This document shows, in pieces, positions 40,814 to 49,841 of a stretch of DNA of 64,000 nucleotides. Each line of letters starts with the position of its first letter. The stretch's first letter is position 1. A model generated the notes under the pieces. It saw only the letters and a program-made list of their open reading frames with translations, was not told the DNA's origin and made no database searches. Source of the DNA: Acidimicrobiia bacterium (lineage in GTDB: Bacteria > Actinomycetota > Acidimicrobiia > Acidimicrobiales > Poriferisodalaceae); contig JAJEFK010000061.1 in assembly GCA_022820505.1 (NCBI GenBank), positions 46,590-110,589 of the forward strand. The letters are read 5' to 3'. The translations under genes were made by a program, and so were the position numbers.

Positions 40814-41959
40814 ATGGCTGATTCCGACATCAAGGCGCTGACGGGCGGTCTCGAACTGCCGGACTTCGAGTCAACCGCATTCACCACGCCCCCACCCCTG
40901 GCCGAAGCCAAGGTCGCCATCGTGACCTCGGCATCGCTGCACCACCCCGACCAGGACGACTTCTCGCCGATGGACACCGGCTACCGGGTGCTCGACGGCG
41001 GCCGGCGCGACTACATGTGCGGCCACTGGAGCCCCAACTTCGATGCCACGGGCATAGCGCTCGACCTCAACACCGTGTTCCCCATCGACCGACTCGACGA
41101 ACTCGCCGCCGACGGCACCATCGGCAGTGTCTCCGACATCCACCTGTCCTATGCCGGCAACCAGTTCGACCTGTCCGCCGTGCGGATGGACTCCGGGCCG
41201 GCGGGTGCGAAGTTCCTGCGTGACCACGAGGTGGACGTGGTCTTGTTCACGCCCGTCTGACCGCTGTGTACGCGCACCGTGAGTGCGCTGGCTCATGTCT
41301 TCGAGGAAGCCGGGATCGCGACGCTGGCGCTGGGCTCGATCGGCGCCCACATCCAGGGAACAGCCCCGCCGCGCGGGCTTTGGTGCGAATTCCCGTTGGG
41401 ACGCCCGCTCGGCAAGCCCAACGACCCGGCATTCCAGCACCGGGTGCTGGCCCACGCCTTCGGGCTGCTCGACTCGTCCGAGCCTGTCGTGGAGAAGTTC
41501 GCCGAGACGATCATCGACGACGGCACCGCCACCATGTCGTGTGAGCTGCCGCCTCGCCACGACCCCAGCCTGCATCCTGCAGTCGACGAGGCCAACGGCC
41601 TGCGCCCGGCCTACGACCGGGCGGTGGCCAAGCTCGGGAACCGCACCGGCGCCGGCCGGACCGTGGCCGCCGACGACATCGGCGCCGCCGTGCTGGCCTT
41701 CACCAAGATCGCCGAGGGCACGCCGTGGAAGGAAGCTGGCATTCCGGGCATCCCCGCACGGGTGGCTCAGGACATCCGCGGCTACTACGAGACCGCTGCG
41801 CTGGCGCTGGCCGAGCACGCTCCCGCCGCATGGGCAGGTGCTCGCTGGTTCTTCACCTCGACCGAGGCAGGGCGTGCCATCGTCGATGCCCGCCAAGCCA
41901 TGGCCGACGCCGGTGAGAAGCACCCGATCTGGTTCTACATCACCCCTGGCGACATGTAG
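40814..41959 (+). CDS. Selenoprotein of the glycine/sarcosine/betaine reductase B (GrdB-like) family, Sec at codon 149
   Basis: Conceptually 381 residues with TGA at 41258-41260 read as selenocysteine. Residues 1-148 (KVAIVTSASLHHP, DLNTVFPIDRLDELAADGTI, VDVVLFTPV) and residues 153-381 (TRTVSALAHVFEEAGIATLA, LWCEFPLGRPLGKPNDPAFQ) are the two halves of one GrdB-like domain and are in the same frame. The junction gives FTPV-Sec-PLC-TRT; Cys relatives have Cys at that place, and Sec-x-x-Cys is a redox motif. Read as two genes, the second would begin at GTG 41279 in the middle of the domain with no SD or -10. A hairpin follows the TGA. The reaction is unknown; GrdB proteins reductively cleave amines, but this short branch is not confined to anaerobes. 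Confidence 0.87.
41272..41288 (+). promoter_or_regulatory. Putative bacterial SECIS hairpin
   Basis: Perfect 6-bp stem GCGCAC/GTGCGC closing a 5-nt loop CGTGA. The stem begins exactly 11 nt after the TGA codon, as in the E. coli fdhF SECIS. Short stem, small G/U-containing loop and the distance agree with SelB recognition. Confidence 0.7.
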
Positions 41960-42118
41960 CGAGATGACCGCAGCCGGCTGCTGCGGCCCGCGCGTCAATC
42001 CAGAGCCTTCCCCCGTGACGATGCCCGTCGGACCGCCGTCTGGCAGTGCAGCATGCGTGATGCGCGGCTGCCGCACAACCGGCGGAGCGTGCAGAGCCGT
42101 TCATCCGGCGGCTGACTC

Positions 42119-43420
42119 GTGCTGATCGGTCGGCCCTTCCATGGCTGGCGCGTGGCGTGGGCCGGCTTCTGGGTGCTGTTCATCGTGTACGGCCTGCAAT
42201 TCAGCTACGGCACCTTCGAGGGCGCCATCAGCGCAGACACCGGCTGGTCGACCAACTGGCTGCAGCTCGCGTACTCGCTGTACATCCTCAGCTACAGCGC
42301 CATCAGCGTGTGGAGCGGGCAGCTCACTGACCGGATCGGTCCCCGTCAGGTCATCGCCGTAGGCGCCCTGCTGCTGGCTGTCGGCTACGTGGTGCTGTCG
42401 TCGGCGCCGAGCTTGGTGCTGGTCTTCATCGGGCTGGCGGTGATCGCGCCGCTCGGCATGTCGTCGTCGTGGGTGCCCGCGAATGCCACCGTCGTGCGCT
42501 GGTTCACCGCTCGGCGCGGCTTGGCGACGGGCATCGTGGGCTCGGGCGGCAGCGCCGGCGGGATCGTGGCACCGCCGATCGCTGCGTGGCTCGTCTCCCA
42601 GTTCGGCTGGCGCACGGCGATCGCCGTGATGGCCGTTGTGGGCGGCGTATTCATGGCGGCCACCGCCATGCTGTTCGTGCGCGATCCCGAGTCGATCGGC
42701 CAGTATCCCGACGGTCGCACGCCGGATCCCGCTGACCGCCCGCTCGCCCGTTCGCGGGTCGTGTCGCGGCCGGCGGGATTCGTGGTGGAAGCCACCCGCA
42801 GCAGCACCCCCGACGCCGAGAATCCCCGTACGGCGTGGACGGCCTCCGCAGCGTGGCGCACCTCGGTGTTCTGGCGCATCTTCGGGATGTTCGCCTTGAC
42901 GTTCGTCGTAGTGTTCGTGCCGTTCGCACACGGCGTCCAGTACGCCCGCAGCCTTGGCTTCTCCCTGCAGTGGGCGTCAGGAGTCATCAGCTCGGTCGGC
43001 GTCGGCGGCCTCGTGGGGCGCATTGTGACCGGTCCATTGTCGGACCGCATCGACCGCCGTCGAGCCGTGGCTCTGGCCCTGGCAATCGAAACGCTGTCGT
43101 TCGTCGGCATAGCCGTGGCCGACAATCTGGTGCTGCTGTACGCCTCGGCAATCGCGTTCGGGCTCTCCTACGGCGGGAGCGTGGCGGTCTTCCCGGCGCT
43201 GGTCGCCGACTACTTCGGCCGTACCCATGCCGGTGCGATCGTCGGCCGCTTCTTCGCGACTGCAGGGTCGTGTGCCGCGATCGGGCCGTACGTGGCGCAG
43301 CTGCTGCTGAATGCAACGGGGGGCTATGGCTGGACGTTCTCGATGGCGGCGATCGCCAACGCCTGCGCACTGGGCCTGGCATTCACGCTGCCGCGTCCCG
43401 GTCTGCTGCCCAAGCGCTGA
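42119..43420 (+). CDS. MFS transporter (OFA/monocarboxylate-porter-like)
   Basis: 433 residues from GTG 42119. Twelve hydrophobic segments; N-terminal FHGWRVAWAGFWVLFIVYGL and the SVWSGQLTDRIGPRQVIAVG motif A resemble oxalate/formate antiporters and monocarboxylate transporters. Central loop (about 195-240) is polar and variable. GRFFATAGSCAAIGPYVAQL marks the C-terminal half. It follows the selenoprotein by 160 bp in the same direction, with no obvious promoter between, so it may carry a carboxylate or amine used by the PhyH-SDR-selenoprotein set. That link is inference. Confidence 0.88.
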   Translation: MLIGRPFHGWRVAWAGFWVLFIVYGLQFSYGTFEGAISADTGWSTNWLQLAYSLYILSYSAISVWSGQLTDRIGPRQVIAVGALLLAVGYVVLSSAPSLVLVFIGLAVIAPLGMSSSWVPANATVVRWFTARRGLATGIVGSGGSAGGIVAPPIAAWLVSQFGWRTAIAVMAVVGGVFMAATAMLFVRDPESIGQYPDGRTPDPADRPLARSRVVSRPAGFVVEATRSSTPDAENPRTAWTASAAWRTSVFWRIFGMFALTFVVVFVPFAHGVQYARSLGFSLQWASGVISSVGVGGLVGRIVTGPLSDRIDRRRAVALALAIETLSFVGIAVADNLVLLYASAIAFGLSYGGSVAVFPALVADYFGRTHAGAIVGRFFATAGSCAAIGPYVAQLLLNATGGYGWTFSMAAIANACALGLAFTLPRPGLLPKR

Positions 43421-43422
43421 AC

Positions 43423-43439
43423 CGCGGCGTCGCGCCGCG
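43423..43439 (+). terminator. Possible terminator hairpin after the MFS gene
   Basis: CGCGGCG-TCG-CGCCGCG, a perfect 7-bp stem with a 3-nt loop, two bases after the stop codon. No U-tract. Confidence 0.45.
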
Positions 43440-43498
43440 CCCTCCAGCCGACCAATCTGTGCGTGCTCGCTTCACCGGCGGCAATTCGGGCTGACGGG

Positions 43499-43504
43499 TA
43501 GCCT
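43499..43504 (+). promoter_or_regulatory. Putative -10 element (TAGCCT) of a leaderless promoter
   Basis: TAGCCT ends 5 nt before ATG 43510. Confidence 0.4.
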
Positions 43505-43509
43505 CGCAG

Positions 43510-46500
43510 ATGGCCGCTACACCCGCCGCCGCGGCGCATGAGGGGGATTCGATGGCACTCGCCGACTTCAAGCTCGAGGATCGATTCGACCGCGTCGAGG
43601 GCGATGTGGCCATGTCGGGTGTGCAGGCGCTGCTGCGCGTGCTGCTGGATCAGCTCCGGGCAGACCGCCGCGACGGGCTGAACAACGCAGCCATGGTGTC
43701 GGGTTATCGCGGGTCGCCGCTGGGTGGCATCGACTCGCTCATGACGACCAATGCCTCCGAGCTCGAGCAGAACAACATCATCTTCGAGCCCGGCCTCAAC
43801 GAGGATCTGGGCGCCACGATCGTGTGGGGCAGCCAGCTCTCGAACCGCAACTTCGAGGGCCGCTTCGACGGCGTGCTGGGCATGTGGTACGGCAAGGCCC
43901 CGGGGGTCGACCGCTCCGGCGATGCGATCAAGCACGCGAACGTCTGCGGTGTCGATCCCAAGGGTGGCGTGCTGCTCGTCGCGGGCGACGACCCTGCATC
44001 GAAGTCCTCGACCCTGGCGTCGGAGTCCGAGCCGGTGCTGATCCATTTCCAGACGCCGATCCTGTATCCCGGCTCGGTCCAGGAAGTCATCGACTACGGG
44101 CGCTGGGGCTACGAGCTGTCCCGCTATAGCGGCTTCTGGTCGGCGCTCAAGATCGTCACCAACGTGGCCGACGGCTACGCAACCGTGCAGGTCGGCCCCG
44201 GCCGTGTGTCGGTCGCCCGTCCCCAGTTCGAGTGGGAGGGCAAGCCCTGGGCGCACACCCAGCAGGACGCCCTGTTCGGCCCGAACGCGGTGCGCATGGA
44301 GCTCGAGATCCACGAGGGCCGCATGGTCGCGGTCGACGAGTTCGTGGCGGCCAACAAGCTGAACCGCCAGACCGTTCCCACCCGCGACGCCCGGATCGGC
44401 CTCGTCGCCGCAGGCAAGACCTACTACGACCTGCGCGAGGCGCTCGACCGCATGGGCCTCGACGACATCGAGCTGGAGCGCCGCGGCGTCCGCATCTGGA
44501 AGCCGGCCGTGGTGTGGCCGCTCGAGCCCACCAGCTTGCGCGAGTTCGCCGACGGGCTCGACGTGATCGTCGCTGTGGAAGAGAAGCGCTCGATCATCGA
44601 GACGCTCATGAAGGAGAACCTCTACGGCGTGGCCGGCGCGCCCGTCGTGCTCGGCAAGCGCGACCAGCAGGGCGGCTTCTGGTTCCCGGGCCACGGCGAG
44701 ATGGACGCCGATCTCATCGCGCGCAAGATCCGGCCGTTCCTGGTGGACCGGCTCGGTCCCGAAGGCATCGGGCCGGCGGTGCCCGAGCGCATCACGATCC
44801 CGCTCGCAGTCACCACCTCCAAGGGCGAGAAGGCCGCCGGCCGCACGCCGGGGTTCTGCTCGGGCTGCCCCCACAACCGCTCGACCTGGGTGCCCGAGGG
44901 CTCCGAGGCCGGCGGCGGCATCGGCTGCCACGGCATGGCGGCCATGACGCCCACTCGCAACGTGCGCGGCACCACCCAGATGGGCGGCGAGGGTTGCCAG
45001 TGGGTCGGCGCGGCGCCGTTCGTGACGATGGAGCACCGGTTCCAGAACATCGGCGACGGCACCTACCACCACTCCGGTTCGCTGGCGCTGCGCCAGGCTG
45101 TGGCCGCCGGCACCAACGTCACCTACAAGATCCTCTACAACGGTGCGGTCGCCATGACGGGCGGTCAGGACATCGACGGCGGCATGGCCGTGCCGGAGCT
45201 CACGCGATCGGTGCTCGCCGAAGGCGTGGCCAAGGTGATGGTGGTCACCGACGACCCTGGTAAGTACCCCGCCGATGCAGAGTTCGCCCCAGGCACCGAC
45301 GTCTGGCACCGCGACCGCATGGACGAAGCACAGCGCCTGCTGCGTGACATCGAGGGCTGCACGGTGCTGATCTATGACCAGGCATGCGCAGCCGAGCTGC
45401 GGCGCGACCGCAAGCGCGGCAAGGTGGCTGAGCCCAACACGCGGGTGTTCATCAACGAGGCGGTCTGCGAGGGCTGCGGCGACTGCGGCGAGAAGTCGAG
45501 CTGCCTGAGCGTGCAGCCCATCGAGACCGAGTTCGGCCGCAAGACGCAGATTCACCAGTCGTCGTGCAACAAGGACTTCACCTGCCTCGACGGCGACTGC
45601 CCGGCGTTCATCGAGGTGGTGCCGGCGGGGAAGATCCCCACCAAGGCCACGGTGGCGATCGAGCACATTGGCGACGACCTGCCCGAGCCCGACCGGATCG
45701 ACGAGGGCAACATCTTGATGATGGGCATCGGCGGCACAGGCGTGGTCACGGTGAACCAGATGCTGGCGACGGCCGCCTTGCTTGACGGAAAAACGGCCAA
45801 CGGCCTCGACCAGACCGGTCTCGCCCAGAAGGGCGGCCCGGTGCTGTCGAACCTCAAGGTCCGGAAAATGGGCGCCAACGGCGACGACGCCTCGGCGGCG
45901 GATCACGACGGCGGCGACGAGGCCAACAAGGTCGGGCTCGGCGAGGCCGACGCCTACATCGTGTTCGACTTGCTCACCGGCACCAATCCGGCCAACCTCG
46001 ACAAAGCGCTGGCCGGCAAGACCGTTGCCGTCGTGTCGTCGTCGAAAGTGCCCACCACTTCGATGGTGCGTGACACCTCCGCCGAGTTCCCGGAGTGGAC
46101 CGCCTTCCAGCGGGTCATCGACGAGTCGACCAGTCCCGAGCGCAACGTCTATTTCGATGCGGGCACGCTGTCAGACAGCCTGTTCCGCTCGCACATGCCG
46201 GCCAACGTGCTGGTGGTGGGCGCTGCCTATCAGGCGGGCGTGGTGCCGATCAGCGCTTCGGCGATTGAGCGGGCCATCGAGCTGAACGGTGTTGCGGTGG
46301 AGATGAATACCCAGGCGTTCCGCATCGGCCGCAAGATTGTGCTCGACCCCGACTTCCTCGGAACGCTCGAGGTGGAGCGGGTCGGCAAGGTGAAGCGCGA
46401 GGTCGGACCGTCAGGCCGTGAGCAGGACCTCATCGACACCGTGCCCAGCCAGTCCGAGGAGCTGGCACGGCTGCTGCGCATCCGGGTGCCCGACCTGGTG

Positions 46501-47073
46501 GCCTACCAGAATCACGCGTACGCAGCGGCGTACGCCAGCTTCATTGCCAAGGTGCGTGAGGCCGAGGCTGCGGCGGGCAGCGAGACGGCGCTCAGCGAGG
46601 CCGTGGCCACGTACCTCTACAAGCTGATGGCCTACAAGGACGAGTACGAGGTGGCCCGGCTGCACCGTTCGGGGGCGTTCCAGCAGGCCGTGCGCGACCA
46701 GTTTGGCGACAAGACCGATGTCACCTACAAGCTGCACCCGCCGATCATGCGGCGCATGGGTGTCGAGAAGAAGATCGGCCTCGGCCGGTCAGGCGACATG
46801 GCGTTCGCCCTGCTGGCGCGGATGAAGGGCCTGCGCGGCGGAGCACTGGACCTCTTCGGCAAGACCGCCCATCGCAAGATGGAGCGGGAGCTGATCGACG
46901 AGTACCGCGGCATGATCGAGCGGGCACTCGACACGCTGGGTGCAGGCGACGAAGCCGCCTATGCCCGGGCGGTCGAGATCGCCCAGCTTCCGGACATGGT
47001 CCGCGGCTACGAGGAGATCAAAGAGAACAACGTCGAGCTGTTCCGGGCCCGCGCCGCCGAACTCAACGCCTGA
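43510..47073 (+). CDS. Indolepyruvate:ferredoxin oxidoreductase family protein, single-chain
   Basis: 1187 residues, a fused IorA-IorB-type 2-oxoacid:ferredoxin oxidoreductase. N-terminal pyrimidine-binding part from ~20 (SGVQALLRVLLDQLR, GYRGSPLGGIDS). TPP domain around 450-560 with CSGCPHN, GCHGMAAM and GQDIDGGMAVPELTRSV. A ferredoxin-like Cys cluster at about 655-700 (VCEGCGDCGEKSSC, SSCNKDFTCLDGDC). Then the gamma-type domain with MGIGGTGVVTVNQMLA (about 740) and a long C-terminal extension. It oxidatively decarboxylates aryl- or branched-chain 2-oxo acids to acyl-CoA, reducing ferredoxin. This single-chain form is common in aerobic bacteria. ATG 43552 is an alternative start (1173 residues). 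Confidence 0.92.
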   Translation: MAATPAAAAHEGDSMALADFKLEDRFDRVEGDVAMSGVQALLRVLLDQLRADRRDGLNNAAMVSGYRGSPLGGIDSLMTTNASELEQNNIIFEPGLNEDLGATIVWGSQLSNRNFEGRFDGVLGMWYGKAPGVDRSGDAIKHANVCGVDPKGGVLLVAGDDPASKSSTLASESEPVLIHFQTPILYPGSVQEVIDYGRWGYELSRYSGFWSALKIVTNVADGYATVQVGPGRVSVARPQFEWEGKPWAHTQQDALFGPNAVRMELEIHEGRMVAVDEFVAANKLNRQTVPTRDARIGLVAAGKTYYDLREALDRMGLDDIELERRGVRIWKPAVVWPLEPTSLREFADGLDVIVAVEEKRSIIETLMKENLYGVAGAPVVLGKRDQQGGFWFPGHGEMDADLIARKIRPFLVDRLGPEGIGPAVPERITIPLAVTTSKGEKAAGRTPGFCSGCPHNRSTWVPEGSEAGGGIGCHGMAAMTPTRNVRGTTQMGGEGCQWVGAAPFVTMEHRFQNIGDGTYHHSGSLALRQAVAAGTNVTYKILYNGAVAMTGGQDIDGGMAVPELTRSVLAEGVAKVMVVTDDPGKYPADAEFAPGTDVWHRDRMDEAQRLLRDIEGCTVLIYDQACAAELRRDRKRGKVAEPNTRVFINEAVCEGCGDCGEKSSCLSVQPIETEFGRKTQIHQSSCNKDFTCLDGDCPAFIEVVPAGKIPTKATVAIEHIGDDLPEPDRIDEGNILMMGIGGTGVVTVNQMLATAALLDGKTANGLDQTGLAQKGGPVLSNLKVRKMGANGDDASAADHDGGDEANKVGLGEADAYIVFDLLTGTNPANLDKALAGKTVAVVSSSKVPTTSMVRDTSAEFPEWTAFQRVIDESTSPERNVYFDAGTLSDSLFRSHMPANVLVVGAAYQAGVVPISASAIERAIELNGVAVEMNTQAFRIGRKIVLDPDFLGTLEVERVGKVKREVGPSGREQDLIDTVPSQSEELARLLRIRVPDLVAYQNHAYAAAYASFIAKVREAEAAAGSETALSEAVATYLYKLMAYKDEYEVARLHRSGAFQQAVRDQFGDKTDVTYKLHPPIMRRMGVEKKIGLGRSGDMAFALLARMKGLRGGALDLFGKTAHRKMERELIDEYRGMIERALDTLGAGDEAAYARAVEIAQLPDMVRGYEEIKENNVELFRARAAELNA

Positions 47074-47148
47074 CCCCCCTTCATGGCTGCCAACCGGCTG
47101 AACTGATTCGACAGCGCTGCGTTCGGGGCAGCGTGAGCCGCTGCTTCC

Positions 47149-47154
47149 TAGGCT
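47149..47154 (+). promoter_or_regulatory. Putative -10 element (TAGGCT) of a leaderless promoter
   Basis: TAGGCT ends 8 nt before GTG 47163, chosen as the start of the cystathionine beta-synthase gene. Confidence 0.45.
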
Positions 47155-47162
47155 GTGACGCC

Positions 47163-48566
47163 GTGAGTGACGCCAATCGGGAGCCGTCGCCGATGCCCGA
47201 GGCCCTGAAGGGCTTGGACATCGCGCCGTCGGTGCTGGACCTTGTGGGTCGCACGCCGATGGTTCGGCTGAGGAAGGTCGAGCCTCACACCGCAACGCCG
47301 GTCGTTGCCAAGCTGGAGACCACCAACCCCGGCGGCTCGGTGAAGGACCGCGCCGCAGTGGCGATGATCGACGCCGCCGAGGCTGACGGCTTGCTGCAGC
47401 CGGGCGGCGTCATCGTGGAGCCAACTTCGGGGAACACCGGCGTGGGCCTCGCCGTGGTTGCTGCGCAGCGCGGCTACCGGTGCATCTTCGTATGCACCGA
47501 CAAGGTGGCGCCCGAGAAGGTGGCGCTGCTGCGGGCCTACGGCGCAGAAGTGGTGGTCTGTCCGGTGGCGGTTGCACCCGACGATCCACGCTCGTACTAC
47601 TCGACCGCGGAGCGACTGAGGAGCGAGACGCCGGGCGCCTACTCGCCGAACCAGTACGGCAACCCGAGAAACCCCCAAGCGCACTACGAAACGACCGGAC
47701 CAGAGATCTGGGCACAGACTGAGGGCCGTATCACCCACTTCGTGGCGGGTGCAGGTACAGGTGGCACCGTCACCGGCGTAGGTCGCTACCTCAAGGAACA
47801 AGATCCCGATATACAGGTCGTGATCGCCGACCCGCCGGAGTCGGTGTACGTCGGCGGAGACGGGCGGCCCTACTTGGTGGAAGGCATCGGCGAGGACTTC
47901 TGGCCGTCCACCTACGATCCCGGCGTCGTCGACCGTGGAATCCCCGTGACCGATGCCGAGTCGTTCGCGATGGCACGTCGGGTTGCCCAGCGCGAGGGCC
48001 TGCTGATCGGCGGTTCTGGCGGTACGGCTGTGACGGGCGCATTCGCTGTTGCCGCGGAACTCGATGCCGCCGGCCGCTCGGAGGAGTCGTTAGTGGTCAC
48101 GCTCATTCCTGACTCGGGCCGTGGCTACCTCAGTCGGGTGTTCGACGACGAGTGGATGGCACAGATGGGGTTCCTGCCGCAGGTGCCCGGGCCCGAAACG
48201 GTGAGCAGCCTCGTCCACGGCGAGTTCGTGTTCGTACGGCCCGACGACACTGTGGCCGCTGCGCGGCGATGCATGGATCGGGCGGGATTGCGTGCCGTTC
48301 CGGTGTGCACGGGCGAGATGCCACTGGCCGCTGCTCAGGTGGTGGGCTCGGTGGCCCAAGACGGGCTGCTGGCGGTGGATGGCGGCGCAACGGTGTCTGC
48401 GGCGATCGAACCGCCTCTGCCTGCGGTCGGCATCGGAGAACCAATCGACCGAATCGCCGAGCTGCTGGCCCGAGCCGACCTGCTCGCGGGACCCGAGGCG
48501 GTCGTGGTCTATGACCGGGGCAGGCCCGTCGCGACGCTCGGCGCGGACGCTATCGGAGGCAGCTGA
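47163..48566 (+). CDS. cbs: Cystathionine beta-synthase (PLP domain plus CBS domain pair)
   Basis: 467 residues. N-terminal fold type II PLP domain (15-330): the PLP Lys lies in ETTNPGGSVKDRAA, phosphate loop in GAGTGGTVTGVGRYLKE, substrate loop in PTSGNTGVGLAVVA. The C-terminal ~120 residues (from about 348, EFVFVRPDDTVAAARRCMDR) form two CBS modules, the second more degenerate. CBS condenses homocysteine with serine to cystathionine; a plain cysteine synthase would lack the CBS pair. The stop overlaps the gamma-lyase/synthase start (TGATG), forming a reverse-transsulfuration operon to cysteine. The CBS modules may sense SAM or adenosyl compounds. This fits an organism using methionine as sulfur source. 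Confidence 0.9.
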   Translation: MSDANREPSPMPEALKGLDIAPSVLDLVGRTPMVRLRKVEPHTATPVVAKLETTNPGGSVKDRAAVAMIDAAEADGLLQPGGVIVEPTSGNTGVGLAVVAAQRGYRCIFVCTDKVAPEKVALLRAYGAEVVVCPVAVAPDDPRSYYSTAERLRSETPGAYSPNQYGNPRNPQAHYETTGPEIWAQTEGRITHFVAGAGTGGTVTGVGRYLKEQDPDIQVVIADPPESVYVGGDGRPYLVEGIGEDFWPSTYDPGVVDRGIPVTDAESFAMARRVAQREGLLIGGSGGTAVTGAFAVAAELDAAGRSEESLVVTLIPDSGRGYLSRVFDDEWMAQMGFLPQVPGPETVSSLVHGEFVFVRPDDTVAAARRCMDRAGLRAVPVCTGEMPLAAAQVVGSVAQDGLLAVDGGATVSAAIEPPLPAVGIGEPIDRIAELLARADLLAGPEAVVVYDRGRPVATLGADAIGGS

Positions 48567-49750
48567 TGCTGGGGGGTGATCCGCAGGTGTCGGGGTTCGA
48601 GGACCCCGACGAGTTCGGCTTCGAGACGCGGGCGATCCGGGCGGGCCAGCCCCACGACGCCTACACGGGTGCGGTGGTCACGCCGATCTCGCTGGCGACC
48701 ACCTTCGCCCAGGAAGCCGTCGGCCATCCCCGCCATGGCTACGAGTACGGCCGCACGGGAAACCCGACCCGTCACGCCTACCAGGTCTGCGTGGCGTCGC
48801 TGGAAGGCGCCCGGCACGGGTTCGCATTCGCCAGCGGGCTGGCGGCGTCGGATGCGCTGCTGCGGGTGCTGCGCCCGGGCGACAGCCTGCTGCTCGGCGA
48901 TGACGCCTACGGCGGCACGTTCCGGCTCATCGACCGGGTGTTCGGCAATGTCGGCGTGGGGCTCGCTGCGGTCGATCTCACCGCCCCCGACAAGATCCGC
49001 GACGCCTGGACGCCGAGCACCCGCATGGTGTGGCTGGAGACGCCTACCAACCCGCTGCTCACGGTGTTCGACATCGAAGCCATCTGCGCCGTCACCCACG
49101 AGCTGGGTGGCATCGTGGTGGTGGACAACACGTTTGCAACGCCCTACCTTCAGCAGCCGTTGGCGCTCGGCGCCGATGCGGTGGTGCACTCGGCCACCAA
49201 GTACCTCGGCGGCCACAGCGACGTGGTGGGCGGCTTCGTGGCCACCAACGACGACGAGCTGGCCGACCACCTCGTGTACACGCAGAACGCGGTGGGCGCC
49301 GTTCCCAGCCCGTTCGACTGCTACTTGACGCTGCGGGGCGTCAAGACCCTCGGCGTGCGCATGGACCGCCACGGCGCCAGCGCGCAGGCGATCGTCGAGC
49401 TGCTCGACGCGCACCCGGCCGTGCGTTCGGTGCTGTACCCCGGTCTTCCCGAACACCTCGGGCACGACATCGCCTGCCGCCAGATGAGCGGCTTCGGCGG
49501 CATGGTGTCGTTCCGGCTGCACGGCGGCCGGACCGCTGCCGAGCAGGTTGCGGCATCCACCAAGGTTTTCACGCTGGCGGAATCGCTGGGCGCAGTCGAA
49601 TCGCTGATCGAGCATCCCGGAGCGATGACCCACGCATCGGCCGCGGGTTCGGCGCTGGAGGTACCCGACGACCTCGTGCGGCTGTCGGTGGGCCTCGAGA
49701 CCGTCTCGGACCTGCTCAACGATCTCGGCGCCGCGCTCGACACAGCATGA
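48566..49750 (+). CDS. Cystathionine gamma-lyase / gamma-synthase
   Basis: 394 residues, Cys/Met-metabolism PLP enzyme, fold type I. PLP Lys in HSATKYLGGHSDVVGG, aromatic stacking Tyr in GYEYGRTGNPTRHAY, Asp in VVVDNTFATPYLQQPL and RLSVGLET at the C terminus. Sequence cannot separate lyase (cystathionine to cysteine) from gamma-synthase. The TGATG coupling to cystathionine beta-synthase favours lyase. The product would be cysteine, 2-oxobutyrate and ammonia. Cytosolic homotetramer is expected. An inverted repeat follows the stop (49764-49797). Confidence 0.92.
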   Translation: MLGGDPQVSGFEDPDEFGFETRAIRAGQPHDAYTGAVVTPISLATTFAQEAVGHPRHGYEYGRTGNPTRHAYQVCVASLEGARHGFAFASGLAASDALLRVLRPGDSLLLGDDAYGGTFRLIDRVFGNVGVGLAAVDLTAPDKIRDAWTPSTRMVWLETPTNPLLTVFDIEAICAVTHELGGIVVVDNTFATPYLQQPLALGADAVVHSATKYLGGHSDVVGGFVATNDDELADHLVYTQNAVGAVPSPFDCYLTLRGVKTLGVRMDRHGASAQAIVELLDAHPAVRSVLYPGLPEHLGHDIACRQMSGFGGMVSFRLHGGRTAAEQVAASTKVFTLAESLGAVESLIEHPGAMTHASAAGSALEVPDDLVRLSVGLETVSDLLNDLGAALDTA

Positions 49751-49763
49751 AACACGGTCATAA

Positions 49764-49797
49764 GCGGCTGGCCTGCAATGATGTGCGAATCAGCCGC
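49764..49797. promoter_or_regulatory. Inverted repeat between cystathionine lyase and amt
   Basis: GCGGCTG and CAGCCGC arms (7 bp) separated by 20 nt. It could be a terminator for the upstream operon or an operator for amt. The spacing is long for a terminator. Confidence 0.3.
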
Positions 49798-49841
49798 CGT
49801 ATTGCCCGCTAGCGCGCCCGCGCGCGACGAGGAGAGAAGCC

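Noticed and set aside
41279..41959. Independent gene starting at GTG 41279
   Set aside because: No SD, no -10, start in the middle of a conserved domain and same frame as the upstream part; readthrough with selenocysteine explains it better.
43324..45906. Long antisense open frame of 860 codons
   Set aside because: Exact shadow of the indolepyruvate oxidoreductase gene; long antisense frames are usual at this GC content. The same holds for minus-strand frames at 30486-32672, 37234-39804 and 235-1344, and the plus-strand frame at 32794-34653.
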